Of a stretch of DNA of 64,000 nt, positions 47,901 to 55,947 are shown piece after piece. Each line of letters starts with the position of its first letter. Position 1 is the stretch's first letter. The notes below the pieces were generated by a model. It ran no database searches, had not been told where the DNA came from, and saw nothing but the letters and a program-made list of their open reading frames with translations. Position numbers and translations under genes: made by a program. The stretch is taken from contig JANOSD010000031.1 of the NCBI GenBank assembly GCA_031415655.1, forward strand, positions 1 through 64,000, written 5' to 3'. This stretch comes from JAKOVR01 sp031415655 (GTDB taxonomy: Bacteria > Actinomycetota > Acidimicrobiia > Acidimicrobiales > Acidimicrobilacustridaceae).

Positions 47901-50900
47901 TCACCGGCACCGTGGATGGGAACAACACGGCGGTTGGGTACGGGTGGGATGCGAACTCGAATCTCACCAAGATCGCGTACCCGGGCGGCAACTGCGGGGT
48001 CACCCCTGTCAAATGTGTGACCCGCGTCTTCGACTCGGCCGACCGGATGACCTCGATCACCGACCTTGCGACTCCGGTGAACACCACGTCGTTCACGCCC
48101 GACGCCAACGGCAACTATTCGACGATCAACTTTCCGGGTGTAGGGAACACTGATGTGTTCACGTTCGACACTGCCGACCGGTTGGTTGACGTCAGTGCCA
48201 CCACAGCCATCGCGTTCAAGAGCAACAACACCGCATACGCGACGCTCGGGTACACGAGGGATGCCAACAGCAACATCAAGACCGAAACGTCCACCGGGCT
48301 CCCCGGTCAAGCATCCACGTGGTTCGGGTACGACGCGAACCAGCGGCTCTGTTACTCATCAAACGTCGCCGGCACTGGTACGCCAACGTGCGCGGCGCCG
48401 CCGACTGGCGCGTCGAACCTTCGCACCTGGTCATTCGACACGGCGGATAATCCCACCAAACTCGGTGACAACACCGGCGCCGGTGCCACCGGCCAACAGT
48501 TCAACCCGGCCAACCAGTTGTGTTACACCCAACCCGGCGTCACCGGGGGTGCGCCGGCAGCGTGTGCTGTCCCACCCGCAGCCGCAACGGGAGTCAGTTC
48601 GGACATTCGCGGCAACCGCACCACTGTCACCCCGCCCACCGGTGGCACCTCAACAACACTGGGGTACGACCTCGCCAACCGGCTCACCACGGTGGATGGG
48701 CCCCGTCAGGCCGGCAACCAAGGCGAGTACACCCCCACCAATCCCTACCGTGCCGCCAGCAGTATCACCGGTGTCCCTTCTACTGGGTTCCCGGTTGGTA
48801 AGTTCACTGGGGGGCAGACCAAGTCTTTGACGGTCACCGGCGGAAGCACCGGGGTGCCTGCATCTGGTGTGGCGGCGGTTGTCGTCAACGTCAGCGCAGC
48901 GAACGCAGCCGGGGGTACTGGCACCGGTTTCCTCACCGCGTTCTCGTCTGACTTGGGGCCCCCGCCGGCGGTGTCGACCTTGAACTACACATCGGCGACG
49001 ATCTCCAACCTCGCGCTCGTCAAAGTCGGTGCCGACGGGAAGATCAAGCTCTACAACTCCCCCGGATCGGTCCAGGTTGATGTGATTGTGGATATTCAAG
49101 GCTGGTACTCCGCCGCCACCGGTACCGCGGGTGGGACGTTCACGCCCACGAATCCAACACGGATCACCGACACGCGTGCTCCGGGTATTGGTGTGCCGGT
49201 CGGCAAGATCGCTGCCGGCCAGTCGTTGTCGGTGCCGATTTGCGGGCAGGGTCCGTTGCCGGTTTGTTCGGCTGGTTCAACCACGGTTGGGTCGGTGGCG
49301 GTGAATGTGACGGTCCCGACCCCTGCTGCTACCGGGTTCCTTACCCTGTACGCGGGCGGCCAGGCGTTGCCGAACCCGTTGACGAATAACACGAGTTTCA
49401 CGGCCGGGCAGACCACTGCGGAGTTCGCCGTGGTCAAGGTGGAGACGACTGGGGCGGATACCGGGAAGATCAAGGTGTATAACGGGTCTGGGCAACCGGT
49501 TGATGTGATCATTGATGTTGCCGGTTGGACGTCGATCAGTGAGACGGCGACGGGTAGTGACATGGTGTTGTTGAACACGCCGGCAAGGATTTACGACACT
49601 CGTACTGGTTCTTCGGTGAATTGTGCCCCTACGTGTGGGCCGTTCACGGCGAACACCACCCGGAACGTGAAGATCAACGGTCAGGGCGGTCTTCCGACAA
49701 ATGGGATCACGGCGGTGATGGTGAACGTCACCGCGACGTCGTATACCGCGGCGGGGTTTGTGTCGTTGTATCCGGGCGGGACGGCTTTGCCGAGTCCGTT
49801 GACGTCGAATCTGAACTATTCGTTGCCGAATGCGGCGATGGCGAACGCGGCGATCGCCAAGGTTGGGGCGGATGGCACGATCAACGTGTACGTCGGCTCG
49901 CAGGCTTCTGATGTGATTGTTGACGTCACCGGGTATTTCAGTGTGAACAAGGGGACGTGGACGTACACGTACGACGGTGCCGGGAACCGGATCACGAAGA
50001 CGTGTAACATTGGGTGTGTGAACACCAGTGCCGGGAACAACACCACGGTCACCAAACAGGTGTGGTCCCAAACCGGTGGGCTACCAATGCTGCTCACCGA
50101 AACCAGTGGTACCAGCACAACGCACATCATTTACGGGCCTGATGGTTTGCCGTTCGAACAAACAGACGGCACCCCCGGTGGAACGTACTTTTACCATCAT
50201 GATCAGCTTGGCTCCACCCGCGCGGTGACCAACACTGCGGGTGTGGTGCAAGGCACATGGTCGTACAGCCCGCAAGGGACGGTCACGGCAACGGGGTCTG
50301 GGCCGTGGAACACCACCGGTACCGGGATCACTCCGAAGCTTGGGTGGGCCGCCGAACAACGCGACGCTGAAACCGGATTCGTGTACCTCCGAGCCCGCTA
50401 CTACGACCCCACCACCGCACAATTCCTCACTCGAGACCCCATCAACCCGATCACTAGAGAGGCGTACGGCTACGTTGGCGGCAACCCACTCAACGCCACC
50501 GACCCCAGCGGGTTGTGGTGCATAGGAGTGTTTTCGGTAGGACCGGGCGATGGTTGTGACGAAGATACGCCAGTGGGGATGGGCGCCAAAGGCGGAAAGC
50601 AGAACAAGAAGTCTAACGAGTTCGTGTACCTTACTGATCAGGAGGTAAGCGACAGGCTGCGAGACCCAAATACACCGACCGCCGAGAAACAACGCCTGAT
50701 CACAGAGGAGAAGGGCCGACGCATACGGCGCAATAGTCAGAATGGCATGGTCGAGTGTCTTGCTGACGGTTTCAGGAGTGCCCTGAACCAGGGCGTGTCA
50801 GGAGCAGTCGGGATTGGCCTGGGAGTTGTGGGAGCGGCATCAAGTCTCGGGGACAACCTTTGGCCAGACGATCTCTCAAATGGTCCGTCCTGTGACGCGA

Positions 50901-50971
50901 ATTGCCGGCTCCGAGCGATCATGCTCATCCTCACTATTATAATTGTAATCCCTATCGTCGCAATGGCTTGA
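44975..50971 (+). CDS. Secreted Rhs/YD-repeat polymorphic-toxin-like protein
   Basis: The frame gives 1998 residues. The N-terminal helix HRWLAGLIALALMASAGTVL is followed by an AxA-type site, so the protein is exported. Then come a DUF6531-like segment (SATDLVVPSRGGGLTVGRSY), many YD repeats (~370-1240; for example YGYDAFGRVKTREAG), and three ~135-residue beta-rich repeats (~1250-1380, 1389-1522, 1529-1659) with NPTRITDTRAPG/ARIYDTRTGS starts and VDVIIDVAGW ends. The Rhs core is at ~1740-1846 (DQLGSTRAVTN, RARYYDPTTAQFLTRDPI, ATDPSGLW), and a 152-residue variable C-terminus of lower GC ends in a hydrophobic helix. GTG 44975 has no ribosome site. ATG 45003 has GGGAGG but is out of frame across a CCCG tract. 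Confidence 0.9.
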   Translation: MGHGDLGGSHGQGCSVAAFPARPPAHRWLAGLIALALMASAGTVLAVAPAVRDAAPAEAQGATEWPKSSSSSTKAPKLCAQGGTIGMQNSYGAGKAWTQPGGFAGQFHSGWIYLQSGVTNFSWSLAMNASSYDVPPVTFPGVVVGTRLEYGDQPIGSDPPIEGHGFLGVVQGIGTSTGTSFFQNVASAGWYRLVLNLDQRGLRPEPSFVFTMTYPGAPTCGSDSSEIACVCNPASGLVTSGSASAADPVLTNFGNVVESATDLVVPSRGGGLTVGRSYSSLQAGTAGDFGYGGFSSFGWRVKKDTPATGQVTILGPTGAKTVFDPVVSSSGPAVAYAGGPWVTSSLAKSGTNNWVFTLQDQTVLTFDNPGSGDGRLRVMKTPEKFTTTYTYTGNDLTKIKDDKSGRELNLTWTTQAGKQLIATVTDQATPTNRRVSYFYDSAANLTDVEEVRLVGQPATASNRWHFQYDASHRLTNIRRPRQVADPALGTANTPAASAEDIVNVFDGQGRVTSQTDKRVTPNRVTTFNYSVPDQTTVTDPLGNVRVDFYNSAKQRTKVTAGTGSVLGTNLQSRVFTYDALGGIKSEAVVTSLSPYTEVVLSTTTRDASGFTQSATQRVDATTQRTVSSTYDTTGNPLLFGLPLTVTDSAAVVTTFTYDNYRHVLSACTPILPGGTGGACTNTAPPGALNPAEAWTTFEYDTTTLGTNGASNGDEQHVADLRFVRSPQNQQPSGVRSEFTYSPATGDRLTSKQAYTGAPVGSVTYDNVGRILTSRSPKNQPSGPQTVYVSDVYGRVTKTTNPVGSITERSFGREGQVDWVKDALSPANTTTFVYEKNGEPKQTIRPIGTQATAFWADGSLKSQTDPAGNITNYTYSPTGQLISEAAPGGVCSGALWALCTKYGYDAFGRVKTREAGNTAASTTTYGYDDASELTSVNYGDTTPDVTLVEYDTVSRRTKMNVTGLTQATWSWDSLSRLTGTVDGNNTAVGYGWDANSNLTKIAYPGGNCGVTPVKCVTRVFDSADRMTSITDLATPVNTTSFTPDANGNYSTINFPGVGNTDVFTFDTADRLVDVSATTAIAFKSNNTAYATLGYTRDANSNIKTETSTGLPGQASTWFGYDANQRLCYSSNVAGTGTPTCAAPPTGASNLRTWSFDTADNPTKLGDNTGAGATGQQFNPANQLCYTQPGVTGGAPAACAVPPAAATGVSSDIRGNRTTVTPPTGGTSTTLGYDLANRLTTVDGPRQAGNQGEYTPTNPYRAASSITGVPSTGFPVGKFTGGQTKSLTVTGGSTGVPASGVAAVVVNVSAANAAGGTGTGFLTAFSSDLGPPPAVSTLNYTSATISNLALVKVGADGKIKLYNSPGSVQVDVIVDIQGWYSAATGTAGGTFTPTNPTRITDTRAPGIGVPVGKIAAGQSLSVPICGQGPLPVCSAGSTTVGSVAVNVTVPTPAATGFLTLYAGGQALPNPLTNNTSFTAGQTTAEFAVVKVETTGADTGKIKVYNGSGQPVDVIIDVAGWTSISETATGSDMVLLNTPARIYDTRTGSSVNCAPTCGPFTANTTRNVKINGQGGLPTNGITAVMVNVTATSYTAAGFVSLYPGGTALPSPLTSNLNYSLPNAAMANAAIAKVGADGTINVYVGSQASDVIVDVTGYFSVNKGTWTYTYDGAGNRITKTCNIGCVNTSAGNNTTVTKQVWSQTGGLPMLLTETSGTSTTHIIYGPDGLPFEQTDGTPGGTYFYHHDQLGSTRAVTNTAGVVQGTWSYSPQGTVTATGSGPWNTTGTGITPKLGWAAEQRDAETGFVYLRARYYDPTTAQFLTRDPINPITREAYGYVGGNPLNATDPSGLWCIGVFSVGPGDGCDEDTPVGMGAKGGKQNKKSNEFVYLTDQEVSDRLRDPNTPTAEKQRLITEEKGRRIRRNSQNGMVECLADGFRSALNQGVSGAVGIGLGVVGAASSLGDNLWPDDLSNGPSCDANCRLRAIMLILTIIIVIPIVAMA
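45032..45050 (+). repeat. CCCG tetranucleotide tract in the Rhs start region
   Basis: Four CCCG units plus CCC lie 27 bp after ATG 45003. From that ATG the present repeat number leads to a stop at 45069. One more unit would join the ATG frame to the signal peptide and the full Rhs frame. Confidence 0.85.
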
Positions 50972-50974
50972 TCG

Positions 50975-51169
50975 ATGAACCGGTGGCGATACTGGATACG
51001 AGTACATCTTCCCAGGGAACTGGCGGTTCGCATCCCGAAGTCGCCCAGGCCATGTCGGCCCACTCGGCATGAGTGGTACAATCAAGATGGGACCATGGCA
51101 GCTTGCTATCACTGTCGGATAGCAGTTCCGTACGGGGAAGCCTTTCCAGAGTCTGACCGGTCAGAATGA
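50975..51169 (+). CDS. Small Cys-containing protein after Rhs (candidate immunity partner)
   Basis: 64 residues starting 4 bp after the Rhs stop. Basic N-terminal half (MNRWRYWIRVHLPRELAVRI), then HEWYNQDGTMAACYHCRIA with a C-X2-C pair, and an acidic end. Its GC is lower than the housekeeping genes and similar to the Rhs C-terminus. Position directly behind a polymorphic toxin tip is where immunity genes usually sit, but no immunity family is recognised and the size is small. Confidence 0.5.
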   Translation: MNRWRYWIRVHLPRELAVRIPKSPRPCRPTRHEWYNQDGTMAACYHCRIAVPYGEAFPESDRSE

Positions 51170-51274
51170 TTCGGTTGTTGTGCTTTGCAGGTGCACCAGC
51201 ATTTCAGTTTGGAAGGCGGGTTTGGTGTCGCCGACTTCGTTTGTTCCTGACCACACCAGTGCCAGGAGTCGGTT

Positions 51275-51370
51275 GTGACTATGGCTTCGGATTGGAAATC
51301 TATACCGATTCGTTGTTGCATTGTAATGGTGGTCACGGCGGTGATTTGGGTGGTCAATAGCCTGGCATGA
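51275..51370 (+). CDS. 31-residue membrane peptide
   Basis: GTG 51275 follows AGGAG (51263-51267) by 7 nt. The peptide is TMASDWKSIPIRCC then IVMVVTAVIWVVNSLA, one membrane helix. Its TGA overlaps an ATG at 51367. It could be part of a toxin-immunity cassette after Rhs, or a chance ORF. Confidence 0.35.
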   Translation: MTMASDWKSIPIRCCIVMVVTAVIWVVNSLA

Positions 51371-51484
51371 CCGACGCACTGTTGGTGACCATTCAGGGGG
51401 TGGACCCACCGGGGTGGCGCGTGCGTCCGCTATTGTTTGGGGTCGAGTTCGATCCGGCTGGGGGGCCGCTCAACGTTCCCGGCC

Positions 51485-51685
51485 ATGACCGTCCGCCATT
51501 GGGTCACTGTCTGCGTGCAACTGACCGGCGAGTCGTGGGTGCGACGCGGCACGACGAACGAATTGGACTCTTATGCATTTCTGCCGGACTCGAAGTGTGC
51601 CACCGACCGGGGGCACTATCCTGTGGGGGCCGAGAGTACGGGCGATTGGTCGTGGTGTGAAGAATGCGGGTACTGCTGCGCCTAA
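51485..51685 (+). CDS. Small Cys-rich hypothetical protein (reading frame uncertain)
   Basis: 66 residues with VCVQLTGESWVRRGTTNELD and a Cys-rich end (WCEECGYCCA). Codon third positions are GC-rich, which favours coding. An ATG at 51367, coupled to the preceding peptide, opens a different frame that looks coding up to ~51480 (LLVTIQGVDPPGWRVRPLLF). The two parts may therefore be one gene split by a frameshift. Confidence 0.3.
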   Translation: MTVRHWVTVCVQLTGESWVRRGTTNELDSYAFLPDSKCATDRGHYPVGAESTGDWSWCEECGYCCA

Positions 51686-51753
51686 CGCAGATCACGGTCC
51701 CACCAACCCGAGTCCGAAAAGGCTCTGGGGCACTCATCACGTAGTCTCCGACC

Positions 51754-51864
51754 ATGAGTTCCTACAACGCCGGGCAGATTTTTGGTATTGCCCTGATCGT
51801 CGTCATCGTTTGTGCTGCTACGGCTGACTTCTTGCGGAAACGTAAAGGAAAGGCTGACGAGTAG
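51754..51864 (+). CDS. 36-residue membrane peptide
   Basis: ATG 51754 to TAG 51864 encodes SSYNAGQIFGIALIVVIVCA followed by ATADFLRKRKGKADE: one membrane helix with a strongly basic inside tail, a typical small single-pass protein. No clear ribosome site precedes it. It is the last ORF before the convergent zinc-motif gene. Confidence 0.5.
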   Translation: MSSYNAGQIFGIALIVVIVCAATADFLRKRKGKADE

Positions 51865-52048
51865 CGGTGGTCACAATTCATTCGCTCCTCGTCCTGGGAC
51901 GTCGCGGCAAAGGGCGTTCGGTGGGGCGCCAGCCGGAGTAGCTCTGTAGCCACTTCTCGTCGCCATCGATGGATCCGAAACCGAAACGTCGAGGGACGCC
52001 GCGTCCGATCGATGCGGTGAAGAACTGGTACGGCGCCGGGGTAAGCCG

Positions 52049-52423
52049 TTATTCGGTCCAGCCGATGCGGCACCACGTGTGGTTGTGGCAGGCGGGGCAT
52101 CGCATCCAGTGGCTGTGTTTGCGCCCGGGAATCCAGACGGAGATCGAGACCATGCGGACCCCGAGATCCATCAGCGTGGATCGGGTGCGCACCCCGCAAG
52201 CTCGGCAGTCGACGATCACTGTGCCGGTCTGACGCGGGCCAGTGGAGTAGAGGGCGTGTTTGCCCTCCTTCTGGTTGCCGGGGCCGATCTGATCGGGGGC
52301 GGCCTTTACGGGAGACGAGAAAAGGGCGTGTTTGCCGTTGGGATCGATCCGGGAGGCACGGGGGCGACGGGTTCCGGCAGGGGTACTCGACGCGGGAGGC
52401 GATGGCTCGGAAGGGAGGGTCAT
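52049..52423 (-). CDS. Zinc-ribbon-like protein coupled to ParA
   Basis: 124 residues from ATG 52423, which overlaps the parA stop by ATGA. The first ~50 residues are Pro/Ser/Arg-rich and likely disordered. The C-terminal half has two Cys pairs: VIVDCRACGVRTRSTLMDLG, then MRCPACHNHTWCRIGW. That is a probable zinc ribbon with repeated KHAL(Y/F)S motifs before it. Translational coupling to a ParA ATPase suggests a partner or adaptor for it. No ParB-type HTH is visible. Confidence 0.7.
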   Translation of the reverse strand: MTLPSEPSPPASSTPAGTRRPRASRIDPNGKHALFSSPVKAAPDQIGPGNQKEGKHALYSTGPRQTGTVIVDCRACGVRTRSTLMDLGVRMVSISVWIPGRKHSHWMRCPACHNHTWCRIGWTE

Positions 52424-53178
52424 CCGTGGGACGGGACCAGTTGGGCGGCGAGCAGGCGGTAGGCCTCGGCCGCGGGAGCATGGGGCGCATGAGTGAGGAT
52501 GCTCCGGCCGCTGCCTGGGGCTTCGGCGACCTTCACCGATTTGGGGATCGGTGGCTCGAGCACCTTGAGCCCGTAGTGCTCGGGCACGCTGGCGATCACC
52601 TGCTGGGCCAACTTGGTGCGGCTGTCGTAAAGGGTGGCGATCACGCCGCGAACGGAGATCTCGGGGTTGGTGAACGAACGCACGTCGTCGATGGTGTCGA
52701 GCAACTGCCCGACACCGCGGTGGCTCAACGTCTCGCACTGCAGCGGGATCAGTACTTCATTGGCGGCAGTGAGACCATTGATCGTGAGGATGCCAAGGGA
52801 GGGGGGGCAGTCGATCAGCACGAGGTCGTAGGACCCAGCGATGGTGGCGATCGCCCGCTTGAGGACGTACTCGCGGCCGGTGCGGCTGAGCAGGTGCACT
52901 TCGGCGCCGGCGAGGTCGATCGAGGACGGAAGAATATGAAGGTCGCCCACCTTGATGCGGACATCCTCGGCCTTGGCTCGACCGAGCATCACATCGTGGA
53001 GCGAGAGTTCCAGCGCATCGGGATCGATGCCATTGGAGAACGTGAGACAGGCTTGAGGGTCGAGATCGACCAACAGCACACGGTGCCCCTTTTCCACCAG
53101 GGCCGCCCCCAAGGAGTGGACCGACGTGGTCTTGGCCACCCCACCCTTCTGGTTGGCGACAGCGATCACGTGGGGCAT
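52420..53178 (-). CDS. ParA-family ATPase (Soj-like)
   Basis: 252 residues from ATG 53178. The deviant Walker A is ANQKGGVAKTTSVHSL (Ala replaces the usual Gly before the second Lys). Walker A' is LLVDLDPQACLTF, and Walker B is YDLVLIDCPPSLGILT. Such ATPases position chromosomes, plasmids or protein clusters by nucleotide-dependent DNA binding. It is not next to parB, gidB or origin genes, so it may be an orphan ParA moving another cargo. It is coupled to a downstream zinc-motif gene. Confidence 0.88.
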   Translation of the reverse strand: MPHVIAVANQKGGVAKTTSVHSLGAALVEKGHRVLLVDLDPQACLTFSNGIDPDALELSLHDVMLGRAKAEDVRIKVGDLHILPSSIDLAGAEVHLLSRTGREYVLKRAIATIAGSYDLVLIDCPPSLGILTINGLTAANEVLIPLQCETLSHRGVGQLLDTIDDVRSFTNPEISVRGVIATLYDSRTKLAQQVIASVPEHYGLKVLEPPIPKSVKVAEAPGSGRSILTHAPHAPAAEAYRLLAAQLVPSHG

Positions 53179-53383
53179 GAGCGGAGTGTACGCCACAGCG
53201 GCGGGTGGGCAACAGGTCGCCAACCTTGGAACGCCGTTCCGAAACTCAATGATTTCGGGGGTTTTCGGGGGTGACCAGCCGATGTGACGAGTTTCTCGCC
53301 GCAAGGTTCACCCGCCCGAAAGGTGCGACGGCGCCCGACAATGAAATTGAGCAGTACGCGGACCGCTCACTAGCGTTCTCGCC

Positions 53384-54817
53384 ATGCCCGACTCCCCCTC
53401 GACCGAACCCCGCTCCTTTCCTGCCCCCACTGCCGCCTACTCCATCCGAGTGCGAGTGCGATTGGCCAACCGGCCGGGTGAGCTTGGTCGGCTCGCATTC
53501 GGAATTGGCGAGCTCGGCGGGAACATTGCCGGGCTCCAGGGATTCGAAGCCAAACTCGACACGCTCGACGAAGACGTCGTCATCAACTGCGGTAGCGAGG
53601 ACCATCAGCAAGCGATTCTCGATTGGATTCGTTCGGTGGAAGACATCGAGCTGCTCGAGTGGGAGGACCGCACCTTTGCCATGCACGACGGTGGCAAGAT
53701 CGAAGTGCTCCCGCTTGCCCCCGTTGGCGATCGCGACGACCTCTCGATGGCCTATACGCCCGGGGTGGCTCGGGTGTGCATGGCAATTGCCGAAGACCCG
53801 TCCAAAGTGCACGAGCTCACGATCAAACGCAACACCGTCGCCATTGTCACCGACGGCACGGCGGTGCTTGGCCTCGGCAACATCGGTCCCGCAGCAGCGA
53901 TGCCGGTGATGGAAGGCAAAGCCCTGCTGTTCAAGGAGTTCGCCGGGATCGACGGATTTCCGATCTGCCTTGATGTGTCGTCGGCGGAAGAAATCATCGA
54001 GACGGTGCAACGTCTCGCTCCGGTATTCGGCGGCATCAACCTCGAAGACATCGCCGCCCCCGCCTGTTTCGAGATCGAGGAGCGCCTCATCGAGCTGCTC
54101 GACATTCCCGTGTTCCACGACGATCAGCACGGCACGTCGGTCGTGGTGCTGGCGGCCCTCACCAACGCCTTGAAGCTGGTCGACAAAAAGATGGCCGACC
54201 TCACTGTCACCATCGCCGGCGTCGGCGCCGCCGGAGTGGCGATCGGCAAAATCCTGTTGCACGCGGGCGTGCCCAACGTGATCGGCGTTGACCGTCAAGG
54301 AGCGATCTACGACGGCCGGGCCGACCTCAACCCGGTGAAGGCTTGGTTTGCGGAGAACACCAACCCCGAGAAGCGCAGCGGTTCGCTCGGAGACGTAGTT
54401 CGCGGAGCCGACGTATTCATTGGGGTGAGCGGCCCTGGCCTGCTCACCCGGGACAACGTCGCCGCAATGGCACCCGGTTCGATCGTGTTCGCTCTGGCCA
54501 ACCCCGAGCCCGAGATTCGTCCGGAAGAAATCGCCGGTGTGGCGGCGGTGATTGCCACCGGTCGAAGCGACTACCCCAACCAAATCAACAACGTGCTGTG
54601 TTTCCCTGGAATGTTCCGGGGAGCGCTTGATTCGGGGGCACGCCGCATCACCCAAGGCATGCAGCTTGCCGCCGCCGAAGCCATCGCCAGCCGGGTGACC
54701 GAAGATGAGCTGGCGTTCGATCATGTGATCCCGTCGGTGTTCGACAAGACGGTCAGCGAAGTGGTGGCCGCGGCCGTCGCTGCTGCCGCCGTGCGCGACG
54801 GCGTCACCCGCTCGTAA
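53384..54817 (+). CDS. NAD(P)-dependent malic enzyme with N-terminal ACT-like domain
   Basis: 477 residues. Residues ~20-85 resemble an ACT regulatory domain (IRVRVRLANRPGELGRLAFG). The malic enzyme part has MAYTPGVARVCMAIAEDP, the catalytic Lys region DGTAVLGLGNIGPAAAMPV, the metal-binding HDDQHGTSVVVLAALTNAL, the dinucleotide motif VTIAGVGAAGVAIGKILL and NPEPEIRPEEI. It decarboxylates malate to pyruvate. The ACT domain suggests amino-acid control, which is inference. Confidence 0.93.
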   Translation: MPDSPSTEPRSFPAPTAAYSIRVRVRLANRPGELGRLAFGIGELGGNIAGLQGFEAKLDTLDEDVVINCGSEDHQQAILDWIRSVEDIELLEWEDRTFAMHDGGKIEVLPLAPVGDRDDLSMAYTPGVARVCMAIAEDPSKVHELTIKRNTVAIVTDGTAVLGLGNIGPAAAMPVMEGKALLFKEFAGIDGFPICLDVSSAEEIIETVQRLAPVFGGINLEDIAAPACFEIEERLIELLDIPVFHDDQHGTSVVVLAALTNALKLVDKKMADLTVTIAGVGAAGVAIGKILLHAGVPNVIGVDRQGAIYDGRADLNPVKAWFAENTNPEKRSGSLGDVVRGADVFIGVSGPGLLTRDNVAAMAPGSIVFALANPEPEIRPEEIAGVAAVIATGRSDYPNQINNVLCFPGMFRGALDSGARRITQGMQLAAAEAIASRVTEDELAFDHVIPSVFDKTVSEVVAAAVAAAAVRDGVTRS

Positions 54818-54882
54818 CGCTTCGAGAAACGAATCTCCAACCCGGCTCGCCGGCCTCGGGGCGGCCACTACGCTTCCCCGTC

Positions 54883-55554
54883 GTGGACGACGACGAGCTC
54901 GAAGCAAACGTGCGAGCCGCCGTGGCCGGTGAACGCGGCGCGTTCGAGCGAGTGATGACCGCCACCTCGCCGTCGGTGCGCAGGCTTCTGTCGGCCCAGG
55001 TCGGTGATCCCCACGACGTAGCGGACCTCCTCCAGGAGGTGTATCTCCGTGCCCTTCGCGGATTGCCCGGGTTGGCGTCGGCCCCCCAGTTCAAACCGTG
55101 GCTGAACACCATCGCCCGAAACCTCGTGCGGGATCACTACCGCGGACGCTCGCGTCGCCCGTCCACGCCAGTCGCTCAGCACGACGACCATGCGGCGGTC
55201 GACGATGTCACCACCGAGGATCTCGTGGAGCTACGGGAACTGAGCGCTCGGGTGGAACGCGGGCTTGGGCTCCTGCCAGCTTCGGACGCCGTGCTGATCG
55301 CCATGGTGACGCAGTTGGGTTTCACCCCCACCGACATCGCCGGGGTGCTCGACATGACCCCCAACGCCGCCAAGGTGGCGGTGCATCGAGCCCGCAACCG
55401 GCTCCGGCAAACCCTCGTCTTCGAGGAAGTCACCCCGAAGCGGGTGCGGCGCTGCGAAGGCTTCGACGCCTTACTCGCCGGCCAGAAAATCGTGGAAGCG
55501 GCATTGCATGCCCGCTCCTGCGAGGTGTGCACCGGCAAACGCCAACCGGCCTGA
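54883..55554 (+). CDS. ECF sigma factor with C-terminal HX3CX2C motif
   Basis: 223 residues from GTG 54883. Region 2 is at ~18-90 (DVADLLQEVYLRALRGLPGL, then FKPWLNTIARNLVRDHYRGR). Region 4 is at ~125-180 (TPTDIAGVLDMTPNAAKVAV, HRARNRLRQTL). After region 4 come ~45 residues with RRCEGFDALLAGQKIVEAAL and HARSCEVC. The Cys...His-X3-Cys-X2-Cys spacing is that of zinc anti-sigma (ZAS) domains, here fused to the sigma factor. No separate anti-sigma gene follows. The stop lies in a 26-bp direct repeat. Confidence 0.85.
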   Translation: MDDDELEANVRAAVAGERGAFERVMTATSPSVRRLLSAQVGDPHDVADLLQEVYLRALRGLPGLASAPQFKPWLNTIARNLVRDHYRGRSRRPSTPVAQHDDHAAVDDVTTEDLVELRELSARVERGLGLLPASDAVLIAMVTQLGFTPTDIAGVLDMTPNAAKVAVHRARNRLRQTLVFEEVTPKRVRRCEGFDALLAGQKIVEAALHARSCEVCTGKRQPA

Positions 55555-55613
55555 ATCGGGCGGCCTGAATCGCCAACCGACCTGAAACGCCAACCGGCCT
55601 GAATCGGGCGGCC
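55540..55613 (+). repeat. 26-bp direct repeat over the sigma factor stop
   Basis: A 26-bp sequence beginning CGCCAACCGGCCTGAATCGG occurs at 55540-55565 and again at 55588-55613. A partial unit (CGCCAACCGACCTGAAA) lies between them. The first copy encodes the last residues and stop of the sigma factor. Confidence 0.8.
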
Positions 55614-55653
55614 CTCAAAAGCCAGGAGGAGGCCGAGCGGGACGTTTCGGTGG

Positions 55654-55947
55654 TCAGGTTTCCGGGTCGGTGGTGGCTATCTCCCAGCGCATCGAACGAA
55701 GCTGGGAGGTAAGCACCTGCGAGAGGTGGTTCGGCGCCCAGCCATCGATCGGTGTGGCCATGGCGAACCCGCCGACGTCGTGGCCCTCTTCGCCGGCGCC
55801 GTATTGGGCGTAGGCCTGGGTGACGGCGGGCGCCAACAGGGCGGCGAGCACCTGTCGTTCGTCGGGAGGCAGGGAGGCAACAAAGGCGCGCAGCTTTTCT
55901 AGTGCCGCTGCCACGGGGGCCGCCTCGGATCCGTCGTCAGGCGTCAT
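55654..55947 (-). CDS. Small hypothetical protein
   Basis: 97 residues from ATG 55947 (a second ATG is 3 bp upstream). A helical first half (AALEKLRAFVASLPPDERQV, LAALLAPAVTQAYAQYG) is followed by GFAMATPIDGWAPNHLSQVL and a polar end. No membrane helix or Cys is present. It is not recognised. It is convergent with the sigma factor gene. Confidence 0.55.
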   Translation of the reverse strand: MTPDDGSEAAPVAAALEKLRAFVASLPPDERQVLAALLAPAVTQAYAQYGAGEEGHDVGGFAMATPIDGWAPNHLSQVLTSQLRSMRWEIATTDPET

